Below, piece by piece: positions 1 through 6,784 of a stretch of 8,753 nucleotides of DNA. Within the stretch, counting starts at the first letter, position 1. Each line of letters opens with the position of its first letter. A model generated the notes under the pieces. The model did no database searches. It had not been told where the DNA came from and saw only the letters and a list, made by a program, of their open reading frames with translations. The stretch comes from JBBTQX01 sp964366055 (GTDB lineage: Bacteria > Patescibacteriota > Minisyncoccia > UBA6257 > GWB1-50-10). The stretch lies in NCBI GenBank assembly GCA_964366055.1, contig CAYISE010000023.1:1-8753 (forward strand). Reading direction: 5' to 3'. A program made the translations under genes and the position numbers.

Positions 1-10
1 CTGCCTAATC

Positions 11-1381
11 TTACTTCATTTTCCGGAGAAGTTCATCGGTATATTCCACGACCGTACCGGCGCCCATCATTACTAGCGTAGAATTTTCAATTTTCAATTT
101 TAAATTTTTAATGACGATTTCCTGAATAATCCTTTTTAGGTAATGAGGATTTTTCAGGTAAATCGCGCCGGGGATTTTTTTAGCGAGTGTCTCCGAGGTG
201 TATTTTCTACTTGATATATCCCGGCCAGCCACCTTGTAAGAGGGGAGAAGAACAAGAATGTCGGCATCGCTGAAGGCGTTCGTAAAATCCTTAAACAGGA
301 CTTTTAAGCGGTGGGCCTGATGCGGTTGGAAGACGCAGATTATTTTTCTCTCCGGAAATTTTTCTCGGAAGGCCTGGAGAGTGGCTTTGATTTCCGTGGG
401 ATGGTGAGCGTAGTCATCATAAACTTTGATTTTTGATATTTGCGTTTTGATTTCGCCTCTGTACTCCATTCTTCGCCAGGCGCCGCGATAGCTCTTGAGC
501 GCGGGAAGAATTTTATTTTCGGGAATCCCCAAATTTTTAGTCAAAACATAAACCGCCAGAGCGTTGGAAAGATTATGCCGGCCGGAGATGGAAAGATTCC
601 TTTTTAAACGAACGATGAAATTTTTTGGAGCATTATCCGCCGAATACCACGCGATGCGGAAATCGCTCCGCCGGGCGATTTTTTCAATTCGCGGTTTCAG
701 CGCCAAAAGATTCTTATCGTCGCGGTTCACGACTAATATTCCGCCGGTCCGGATATTTCCGATAAATCTCAAAAAACTTTTTTTGATATTTCCGAAATTT
801 TTGTAGAAATCCAGATGCTCCTTGTCAATGTTCGTAATAATCGCGCCGAAAGGGGAGTAGCGCCAGAACGCGCCCTTCCACTCATCGGCCTCCAATACCA
901 AATACGGACTATGACCGAGACGGAAATTCCGGCCAGCGAACTCCTTCAGTTTCGTTCCAACGATTACCGTCGGGTCCCAGCCGGCCTTGAGCAAAACCAA
1001 AGAGAGCAAAGCGGTGGTCGTGCTCTTGCCGTGGGCGCCGGCCACTCCAAAAGTTTTGTAATGGCGGGTAAGAGTGCCTACCGCCTCCGGATAGGACAAA
1101 ACCGGGATGCCTAACCGTTTAGTTTCCAGCATCTCCGGATTGTCCGGTTTCACGGCATTGCTGTATATAACTAGACCTGTTTCGGGACTTAAATTAGCCC
1201 TTTTATGGCCTATTTTGACTCTTATGCCGTCTTTTTTGAGCCCGAGAGTAATTTTACCTTCGGCTGAATCCGAGCCCGAAATAGCCCATTTTTGAGTCCT
1301 GAACCAGCGAGCTAGGGAACTCACGCCAATTCCGCCGATTCCTATAAAATGAACGGATTTCGGCCCTCCTTTATTTTTCAT
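11..1381 (-). CDS. murC: UDP-N-acetylmuramate--L-alanine ligase MurC
   Basis: MurC is the cytoplasmic ATP-dependent ligase that adds L-Ala to UDP-MurNAc, the first step of the stem peptide. At 456 residues it is slightly shorter than E. coli MurC (491). The N-terminal UDP-binding Rossmann motif HFIGIGGIGVSSLA is at 11-24. The central ATPase domain has the P-loop AGAHGKSTTT (114-123; usual form GTHGKTTT), EADE (164-167) and TNIDKEHLDFY (183-193). GRHNLSNALA (267-276) leads into the C-terminal domain with YDDYAHHPTEI (321-331), FQPHQAHR (351-358) and MGAGTV (439-444). FQPH favours MurC over Mpl, the main alternative. Two AT-rich heptamer repeat tracts are read in frame, giving KTQISKIKV (312-320) and IKNLKLKIENSTL (424-436). 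Both fall at variable loops of the C-terminal domain, so the enzyme is probably functional. It may have its own promoter. Confidence 0.94.
   Translation of the reverse strand: MKNKGGPKSVHFIGIGGIGVSSLARWFRTQKWAISGSDSAEGKITLGLKKDGIRVKIGHKRANLSPETGLVIYSNAVKPDNPEMLETKRLGIPVLSYPEAVGTLTRHYKTFGVAGAHGKSTTTALLSLVLLKAGWDPTVIVGTKLKEFAGRNFRLGHSPYLVLEADEWKGAFWRYSPFGAIITNIDKEHLDFYKNFGNIKKSFLRFIGNIRTGGILVVNRDDKNLLALKPRIEKIARRSDFRIAWYSADNAPKNFIVRLKRNLSISGRHNLSNALAVYVLTKNLGIPENKILPALKSYRGAWRRMEYRGEIKTQISKIKVYDDYAHHPTEIKATLQAFREKFPERKIICVFQPHQAHRLKVLFKDFTNAFSDADILVLLPSYKVAGRDISSRKYTSETLAKKIPGAIYLKNPHYLKRIIQEIVIKNLKLKIENSTLVMMGAGTVVEYTDELLRKMK
84..111 (-). repeat. Four-unit AT-rich heptamer repeat inside murC
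   Basis: Four consecutive 7-base units on the plus strand read TTTTCAA, TTTTCAA, TTTTAAA and TTTTTAA. On the coding strand they give TTGAAAA-type units that encode the NLKLKIEN segment near the murC C terminus, just before the conserved VMMGAGTV. The frame is kept through the tract. The composition differs sharply from the flanking coding sequence. Confidence 0.7.
424..451 (-). repeat. Second four-unit heptamer repeat inside murC
   Basis: Four consecutive 7-base units on the plus strand read CTTTGAT, TTTTGAT, ATTTGCG and TTTTGAT, i.e. ATCAAAA-type units on the coding strand with one degenerate copy. They encode KTQISKIKV directly before the conserved YDDYAHHPTE motif, a loop that also varies in length in other MurC proteins. 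The unit length matches the tract at 84-111 but the unit sequence differs. Confidence 0.6.
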
Positions 1382-1392
1382 ATCTGTCGCAC

Positions 1393-1422
1393 ATTATACC
1401 TTTTGCGTCCTGACTATTTCAG
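1393..1422 (-). promoter_or_regulatory. Candidate sigma-70-type promoter for murC
   Basis: On the minus strand a perfect TATAAT lies at 1393-1398. An 18-base spacer separates it from CTGAAA (1417-1422), a 4-of-6 match to TTGACA. Transcription would be expected to start near 1386, leaving a leader of only about five bases before the murC ATG at 1381. The -35 element overlaps the TGA stop of the upstream small gene. This 37-base gap is the widest in the cluster, which fits a promoter there. No Shine-Dalgarno is present. Inferred from sequence only. Confidence 0.4.
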
Positions 1423-1769
1423 AGATACGAAAGTCCAACTCGGATGAGTTTGATAATAAGTTCCCATATCCAGATGATGAAATTGAAAATCGCTTTGATA
1501 ATATCGGTGAAACTCACGCCGATGTGCGATGAAAACCAGTTATTAATCTTCTCCCAAATACTTTTTGCGCTTGAAAGATCAATCTCGGAATTGGCTTCAC
1601 CGAGTGATACCGACTCCCCGATATTTATGTTTTTCAATTTATCAATAAAATTGGAGATTGGCGCGAGTAAATTTATGGTGTCCGGCAAAACCGAGTCATT
1701 CACTTGAGCCGAACTTAAAAGCGGAATGAGAATGATTAAAGACAAAATTATTGAAATTTTCTTTTCCAT
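1419..1769 (-). CDS. Small exported membrane protein of unknown function
   Basis: I do not recognise a family with certainty. The 116-residue product begins with a typical signal peptide (MEKKIS, hydrophobic run, likely cleavage after SSA at 19-21). A polar, Ser/Asn/Asp-rich middle (about 22-66) follows, then an amphipathic stretch with SIWEKINNWFSSHIG (70-84). It ends in a hydrophobic, tryptophan-containing segment (about 90-115, FNFIIWIWELIIKLI), probably a C-terminal membrane anchor. The likely topology is a short periplasmic or extracellular domain tethered at its C terminus. It starts 16 bases after the M23 gene and ends 37 bases before murC, so it is probably cotranscribed with the secreted peptidase and may act with it at the envelope; that is inference from position. 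The coding density, plausible topology and tight fit between two genes argue that it is real. The overlapping plus-strand frame looks like a shadow. Confidence 0.75.
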   Translation of the reverse strand: MEKKISIILSLIILIPLLSSAQVNDSVLPDTINLLAPISNFIDKLKNINIGESVSLGEANSEIDLSSAKSIWEKINNWFSSHIGVSFTDIIKAIFNFIIWIWELIIKLIRVGLSYL

Positions 1770-1785
1770 AAATAATTCATAAAAT

Positions 1786-3111
1786 TTAACTACTGTCGGC
1801 CTTTGAAACGAAATCGTTCGCCGGCATATAATTCATCGGGTCAATTGTAACGCCAATGGGAACCAATCCGGCGGCCGGCGGCACGGGCTTCAGCTGAATA
1901 CTGGGTGTCCAGAAAACGCCGAGGTGAAGATGCGGACCGAAAGCGTAACCCGAATTGCCCGAATACCCAAGCAAATCACCCTTCTTAACTATATCACCCG
2001 CCTTCACGATTGCGCGCGACAGATGCGCGTAGAGTGATGAGAGATTATTCGGATGCGCGATCAGGACATATCGTCCGTACTGATAACGTTTCCAACGGGA
2101 AACGCCGCGGTCGTTGTTATCCACTCTTGAAATTGTGCCGTCCGCCACCGCGAAAATCGGCGTTCCGATGGAAGCGCTGAAATCCACGCCGGTGTGGAAC
2201 TTCGTGCGATAGGCCCGTTCGGCAAACTTGGTCGGCCCGTAATATTGGGTGACCACCGCGCTGAAAACCGGGAATTCCAAAACGCCCGGCCGTTTGAGCG
2301 GCAGTAGGTTCGGATTAAACGAAGCGCGCAGCTGGTCTTCGATATCTTCAATGAATTGGCTGATGGCCGATTGTTGTTCGTCCAACTTGGAGATTTGGTC
2401 CTGATATATTTTTTCCTGGTCTTTGGTTTGGGACAATAAATCCTGCTTCTCGTTTTTTTGGTCCAGAAGAATGTATTGATTATTCGCGAGATTCGCCTGT
2501 TCCATCTGGCGCCGCGTTTTCTTTTGGCCTTCGGTTTCCAATTTCCTGTTTAAGTCGTCCTGCATGCTCCGCAGGTCGCTGATATTTTCCATCAACGCGT
2601 TATTCAACGTGAAGACCTCGTTCGCCCGATCCACGCTTTCGGTTAATCCCCCGCTTTGAAGAATCAACGTTAAAAGATTCACATGGTCCCGGTCCTGCAT
2701 ATCCCGAAAAAGTTTCGCGATGGTCTCCTTTCGTTTCTGAATATCCGTTCCCGCTTGAATGATATTTTTATTCAAGGAACTTATTTCCAGAGTCAGTTTT
2801 TCCACCGTGAGCCGGTTGGCTTTTTGTTGCAGGTCCAGCTGGTTGATTTTATAATTAATGCTCTGGATTTCTTTGCCTAAAGTTTTTTTGGATTGAGAAA
2901 TTTCGTTGAGTTGCGCCTGGAGCGCGTCCCGCTGATTCTGGATTTGCTGGAGTTCGGAGTTTTTTTGATTAATCACACTTTGAAGCTGGTCGGCGGAATT
3001 TGCGCCGGCGGCGTTTGAAACGCCATTCGTCTGGGCAAAAACGCCGTTTGAAAATCCAAAACACAAGATTAGAATAAAAACCGCTGACGTAATCTTTCTA
3101 AAATAATTCAT
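1786..3111 (-). CDS. Secreted coiled-coil M23 (LytM/EnvC-type) peptidoglycan endopeptidase
   Basis: A 441-residue exported wall hydrolase or amidase activator. The ATG at 3111 is chosen because it starts a clear signal peptide (positively charged MNYFRK, hydrophobic core, likely cleavage after VFA at 24-26); the longer frame from a TTG at 3153 would bury it and overlap gltX. Residues about 41-263 are Gln/Glu/Lys-rich with heptad character, a long coiled coil interrupted by a hydrophobic hinge near 142-166, as in EnvC. The C-terminal M23 domain (about 285-430) has HTGVD (His306, Asp310), YAHLS (His363) and HLHLG (His394, His396). These are all the zinc-binding and catalytic residues of LytM enzymes, so unlike EnvC it should be catalytically competent. 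An insertion around 329-346 precedes the YVLIAHP strand. It starts 10 bases after gltX and sits in a division cluster, suggesting a role in septal wall splitting. Confidence 0.9.
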   Translation of the reverse strand: MNYFRKITSAVFILILCFGFSNGVFAQTNGVSNAAGANSADQLQSVINQKNSELQQIQNQRDALQAQLNEISQSKKTLGKEIQSINYKINQLDLQQKANRLTVEKLTLEISSLNKNIIQAGTDIQKRKETIAKLFRDMQDRDHVNLLTLILQSGGLTESVDRANEVFTLNNALMENISDLRSMQDDLNRKLETEGQKKTRRQMEQANLANNQYILLDQKNEKQDLLSQTKDQEKIYQDQISKLDEQQSAISQFIEDIEDQLRASFNPNLLPLKRPGVLEFPVFSAVVTQYYGPTKFAERAYRTKFHTGVDFSASIGTPIFAVADGTISRVDNNDRGVSRWKRYQYGRYVLIAHPNNLSSLYAHLSRAIVKAGDIVKKGDLLGYSGNSGYAFGPHLHLGVFWTPSIQLKPVPPAAGLVPIGVTIDPMNYMPANDFVSKADSS

Positions 3112-3121
3112 GATTCTTTTC

Positions 3122-4531
3122 TTAACTTTCCAGTTTGTTGATGGCAATGCCAATTCTCTTTTCGGCTTCTTCCTGGCCGATTATCTCCAGAATTTCCGCC
3201 GGACCGGGCGAGGTCTCGCGGCCGGACAGAGCCGCCCGCAACGGCCACAAAACTTCGCCCCGGCCTCTTTTTTCGGCTACGGTCATCACGTATTTTTCAA
3301 TCGTCGCTTTGTTGAACTCCCCCGGCGGAATTTTCAAAATCACATCCAACGTGAAACGCAAATTGTCTAAAATCGCCGACGGCGGCGTTTCTTTCCAAAT
3401 CAAGAGTTCTTTGGAATAATCCGACACTTCAAAAAAGAATCCGGCCAAATCCCTGAAATCGGAAAGTTTTTTCATCCGTTCCCGTTCCACCGCTCCGGCT
3501 TTCTCCAGAATATTTTTTTTCTTCAACCACTCTTTAGGCACGAGATCAGCGAGCGCTTCCGTTAATTCTTCCAAGGGCAGATTTTTTATATAATGGGCGT
3601 TTAACCAATCCAGTTTTTCCGGATTGAAAACCGCGCCGGATTTCTGCACCCGCTTGAGACCGAACTCGGCGACCATCTCCTCGCGGCTCAACACCTCGCG
3701 GTCTTTTTCCGGATGCCACCCGAGGAGCGCCAAAAAATTCATCATCGCGGGCGCGAGGTATCCTTTTTGTTTGTAATCGCTGAAAGAGACATCCAAATAT
3801 CTCTTAGAGAGTTTTTTATGGTCCGGCCCCAGAATCAAAGGCAGGTGCGCGTAGCAGGGTTGAACTAAACCCAGCGCTTCAATAATCGCGATCTGTTTGG
3901 GCGTATTGGACAAATGATCCTCGCCCCGGATCACGTGCGTGATACTCATATCATTGTCGTCAACCACCACCGCGAAATTATAGAGCGGGGTCTTCAAATC
4001 CTTCGCGATAATCAAATCCCCTATTAAGTTCGTGTCAAATGAAACCCGGCCGCGAATCAAGTCGGTAAACGAAATGACGCTCCCCGGCATTTTGAAACGA
4101 ATGACCGCCGGTTCTTTTTTTGAACGCGCCTCGGCCTCCTCGGGCGGAAGGGCTCGGCATCGGCCGCCGTACTTGGGCGCGAGGCCCTGGCTCATCTGTG
4201 CCTGCCGTTCGGCCTCCAATTCTTCGGCCGAACAGAAACAATAATAGGCCTTCTGTTCCTCAATCAGTTTTTTAAGGTAACCTTCGTAGATTTCCGTCCG
4301 TTCGCTCTGGCGGAAAAAATCTTCATCCCAATCCAAGCCCAGCCATTTCAATCCCTCCAGGACATCTTTCTCATATTCTTTTTTAGAACGTTCCTGGTCG
4401 GTATCCTCAATCCTTAATAGAAACCTACCCCCCTCGTGGCGGGCAAAAAGCCAATTAAAAAGGGCCGTCCGGGCATTCCCGATACTGAAAGGACCCGTTG
4501 GCGATGGCGCAAATCTGACTCTGATCGACAT
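3122..4531 (-). CDS. gltX: Glutamyl-tRNA synthetase with altered HIGH motif
   Basis: A class I aminoacyl-tRNA synthetase that charges tRNA(Glu), and tRNA(Gln) too if the organism uses the GatCAB route. I choose the ATG at 4531, giving 469 residues (E. coli 471) and the usual start MSIRVRFAPSPTG; an in-frame TTG at 4549 would add six unsupported residues. The Rossmann-fold HIGH motif reads Ser-Ile-Gly-Asn (16-19) where the family has His-(Ile/Val)-Gly-(Gly/Thr/Asn). LLRIEDTD (38-45), HVIRGEDHLSNT (199-210) and the KMSKS equivalent KLSKR (240-244) are intact. Cys98, Cys100 and Cys125 match the E. coli zinc ligands, but the fourth, His127, is Ala. The anticodon-binding region follows to the C terminus. 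It is cytoplasmic and unrelated in function to its mur neighbours, though Glu metabolism is a loose link. It begins 25 bases after murG, and a TATAAT lies 6 bases upstream of the ATG. Confidence 0.95.
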   Translation of the reverse strand: MSIRVRFAPSPTGPFSIGNARTALFNWLFARHEGGRFLLRIEDTDQERSKKEYEKDVLEGLKWLGLDWDEDFFRQSERTEIYEGYLKKLIEEQKAYYCFCSAEELEAERQAQMSQGLAPKYGGRCRALPPEEAEARSKKEPAVIRFKMPGSVISFTDLIRGRVSFDTNLIGDLIIAKDLKTPLYNFAVVVDDNDMSITHVIRGEDHLSNTPKQIAIIEALGLVQPCYAHLPLILGPDHKKLSKRYLDVSFSDYKQKGYLAPAMMNFLALLGWHPEKDREVLSREEMVAEFGLKRVQKSGAVFNPEKLDWLNAHYIKNLPLEELTEALADLVPKEWLKKKNILEKAGAVERERMKKLSDFRDLAGFFFEVSDYSKELLIWKETPPSAILDNLRFTLDVILKIPPGEFNKATIEKYVMTVAEKRGRGEVLWPLRAALSGRETSPGPAEILEIIGQEEAEKRIGIAINKLES

Positions 4532-4537
4532 ATGGAA

Positions 4538-4543
4538 ATTATA
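4538..4543 (-). promoter_or_regulatory. Candidate -10 element upstream of gltX
   Basis: A perfect TATAAT on the minus strand ends six bases before the gltX ATG at 4531, so transcription from it would start at or very near the A of the ATG and give a leaderless mRNA. No good -35 hexamer is seen at 16-18 bases spacing (the region reads AGTAAG or similar), and there is no extended -10 TG. It may be chance in an AT-rich gap, hence low confidence. Confidence 0.22.
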
Positions 4544-4556
4544 CGCCAATCCCTGC

Positions 4557-5666
4557 TTATCTTACTAGCTTGGCCAATTTCAGCACTTCTTGAGCAATTA
4601 TTCCCGCGGCCTTCGGCTGGGCGAATTTTTTAGCGGCTGTCGCCATAGCGGCGTATTTATTTTTATCTTTCAAGATATTGTCAATTTGGGAAGAGACGAT
4701 ATTCGGTTTCAGGTTCGCCTCCTCAATCACGATGGCCGCGCCGGTTTTTGCGTATTCGTAAGCGTTGAGTTTCTGATGGTCTCCCGCCGCTTCCTCCAAA
4801 GGGATTAAAATGGTGGGCTTGCCGAAGGCGGCGATTTCAAAGATGGAGCCGGCGCCGGCCCGCGATACTACCACGTCCGCCGCTCCCAAAACCTCCCTGA
4901 CTTTTTCCGTATCCAGAAAACCGGCCGATTGATAGCGCCCGCCGTATTCCGCGATTGATTTCGCCTCCTCTAAATTATTCTCTCCCACTTGGTGAAAAAT
5001 CTGGTAGCGCTTCAGAAGAACTTCCAGATTGTCAAAAATGAAATTATTGATGCGCATCGCGCCCTGCGATCCGCCCCAAACGAAAATTAAATTCTCATCT
5101 TTATTGAAGCCGAGATTGGATTTGGCCGCCGGGCCGGCAACGCTCTCCCCCGCCAGACCGGCGCGGATGGGATTTCCGGAAACAAAAACTTTTTTCGGAT
5201 TGAGATACGCGGCGGCGGTCTCAAAACTCAACCCGATCCGCTTCGCGAATCTGGCGGACAAGCGATTGGTCAATCCCGGCACCGAATCCGACTCGTGAAT
5301 TATAATCGGTATGAAATAAAATCGCGCCGCCAGCACCACCGCGAACGCCCCCGGACCGCCCTTGGAAAAAACCACGTCTGGCATCAGGAAGTAGAGCCAA
5401 AAGAGCGCCTGAAAAATGCTGAAGAAAAATTTAGGGATGTCAATGAAATTGGCGAAAGAAAAATATCGCCGCAATTTGCTGGAAGCAATTCTATAAACCG
5501 GAATGTCGCGATTCAAAAATTCCTCATTTAACGGACTTTTAGGTCCCAAGTACGCGACTTTGATATCCGCGTAATTTATTTTTTTAAGTTCGTCCGCCAC
5601 GGCCGCGAGCGGGAAAATATGCCCGCCCGTTCCGCCGCCCGTCAACAATATTATTTTGTTTCGCAT
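4557..5666 (-). CDS. murG: UDP-GlcNAc:lipid I N-acetylglucosaminyltransferase MurG
   Basis: MurG is a GT28 family, GT-B fold enzyme on the inner face of the membrane that adds GlcNAc to lipid I to form lipid II. The 369-residue length is normal (E. coli 355). Motifs in order: glycine-rich GGGTGGHIFP (10-19), which binds the lipid diphosphate; SKGGPGAF (101-108); HESDSVPG (124-131), the equivalent of E. coli HEQNA; GNPIR (164-168); GGSQGA (198-203); SRAGAGSIFE (268-277), which binds UDP-GlcNAc; and GDHQKLNA (295-302). A strongly hydrophobic stretch at about 80-100 fits the membrane-facing patch of the N-terminal domain. All glycosyltransferase motifs are present, so it should be active. The ATG lies 10 bases after the ftsW stop in an AT-rich leader with no Shine-Dalgarno sequence, consistent with an operon. 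Confidence 0.96.
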   Translation of the reverse strand: MRNKIILLTGGGTGGHIFPLAAVADELKKINYADIKVAYLGPKSPLNEEFLNRDIPVYRIASSKLRRYFSFANFIDIPKFFFSIFQALFWLYFLMPDVVFSKGGPGAFAVVLAARFYFIPIIIHESDSVPGLTNRLSARFAKRIGLSFETAAAYLNPKKVFVSGNPIRAGLAGESVAGPAAKSNLGFNKDENLIFVWGGSQGAMRINNFIFDNLEVLLKRYQIFHQVGENNLEEAKSIAEYGGRYQSAGFLDTEKVREVLGAADVVVSRAGAGSIFEIAAFGKPTILIPLEEAAGDHQKLNAYEYAKTGAAIVIEEANLKPNIVSSQIDNILKDKNKYAAMATAAKKFAQPKAAGIIAQEVLKLAKLVR

Positions 5667-5676
5667 AAAATATAAA

Positions 5677-6780
5677 CTACCGCTTCATTGAAATATTAAC
5701 CACCAGACCGCTCATGGTCAAAAAAACCGCCAGCGCCGTTCCGCCGTAACTGATAAAAGGCAGGGGTACGCCGGTCAAGGGAATCAACCCCGAATTCGCG
5801 CCGATGTGAATAAACGCCTGAAAACCGATGAGCGCCATAAAACCGGTTCCCAGAAGCCGGCCGAAGGTGTCCGGCGCGCTTTTCGCGATAATCAGCCCGC
5901 GCCAGACGAAAAGCAAAAAGAAAAAAACGAGCGTGAGCGAGCCGACAAAACCAAGTTCTTCGCCGATCACCGCGAAAATGGAGTCCCCGATCGGCTCCGG
6001 CAGATAATACAGCTTGGTGACGGAACGGCCGTACCCGGTCCCCCAGATTCCTCCCGAACCGATTGCAGTCAGGGACTGGTTGATTTGATAGGTTTTTCCG
6101 AGCGGGTCGGCGCCGGGATTTATGAAACCCAAGATTCGCTGCAGGCGGTAAGGAGTGGCTAAAATAAGCGAGACCACGGCCAGAGCTCCCATTAAAACAA
6201 TCAGGAAAATAAATTTTACTTTCGCGCCGGCCGTAAAATACATCGTGATGGCGGCCGCGAGAATGAGCACCGCCGTGGTGGTAGAGGGCTGAAGAACGAG
6301 CGGCAGAAGGACGCTCGCGAGGAGAATCGAAAACGGAACGAGTCCCGCCGTGAAACTCTTGCCCCGGTTTTGGCTTTTGCCGATCCAGGCCGCCATGTAA
6401 ATCAGAAAAGCGATTTTCACGAACTCGCCGGGCTGAAAACCGAAACCGCCGATATTGAGCCAGCGATCCGAACCATAGGCCTTAAAACCCAGCGGGGTAA
6501 AAACCAGCAGCAGGAAAACGACGCTCAAAATTAAAAGGAGCAAACCCCATTTTTTCCAACGTTGATAGTTAAAAAAAAGCGCGATGAAAAACCCGGCCAG
6601 ACCGGGCAAAAGGCCGTAAAGAATCTGATGCTTCAGATAGTAATAACTGTCGCCGAATTTTGTTCGGGATAAATCCGAGGAGGCGCTCGTGAGCATCACG
6701 AGCCCGAAAATAATCAGTATCGCCAGAAAAGCGATGAAGAGATAATCCGGCGTTGAACTTCTCGTGAATTTCCAAAACAT
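5677..6780 (-). CDS. ftsW: SEDS peptidoglycan glycosyltransferase FtsW
   Basis: FtsW polymerises lipid II into glycan strands at the septum, together with a class B penicillin-binding protein. The 367-residue product has about ten hydrophobic segments, as expected of SEDS proteins. Landmarks are the SDRWLNIG...FQPGEFVK block (104-122), GKTYQINQSLTAIGSGG (228-244), the extracellular loop KLYYLPEPIGDSIFAVIGEELG (256-277) and the C-terminal NSGLIPLTGVPLPFISYGG block (329-347). Asp266 in that loop matches the essential Asp of the family (TDFIF in E. coli FtsW and RodA). RodA is the main alternative, but the position between mraY and murG favours FtsW. It starts with ATG 4 bases after the amidohydrolase stop, with no Shine-Dalgarno, and is followed by murG after 10 bases. 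No partner PBP gene is in the window. Confidence 0.94.
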   Translation of the reverse strand: MFWKFTRSSTPDYLFIAFLAILIIFGLVMLTSASSDLSRTKFGDSYYYLKHQILYGLLPGLAGFFIALFFNYQRWKKWGLLLLILSVVFLLLVFTPLGFKAYGSDRWLNIGGFGFQPGEFVKIAFLIYMAAWIGKSQNRGKSFTAGLVPFSILLASVLLPLVLQPSTTTAVLILAAAITMYFTAGAKVKFIFLIVLMGALAVVSLILATPYRLQRILGFINPGADPLGKTYQINQSLTAIGSGGIWGTGYGRSVTKLYYLPEPIGDSIFAVIGEELGFVGSLTLVFFFLLFVWRGLIIAKSAPDTFGRLLGTGFMALIGFQAFIHIGANSGLIPLTGVPLPFISYGGTALAVFLTMSGLVVNISMKR

Positions 6781-6784
6781 GAAA

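Noticed and set aside
11..1381. Mpl (murein peptide ligase) instead of MurC
   Set aside because: FQPHQAHR and DDYAHHPTE are of MurC type, and the position at the end of the murG side of the cluster fits murC. A formal tree was not possible.
3112..3153. Longer N terminus for the M23 protein from a TTG at 3153
   Set aside because: It overlaps gltX and puts 14 residues before a textbook signal peptide; the ATG at 3111 is better.
4532..4549. Longer N terminus for GltX from a TTG at 4549
   Set aside because: The ATG at 4531 gives the standard family start and brings the zinc Cys residues to the same numbers as in E. coli GluRS.
5806..6162. Plus-strand 118-codon open frame inside ftsW
   Set aside because: It is antisense to a strongly conserved ftsW region and its translation is charged and low in recognisable motifs; a shadow frame.
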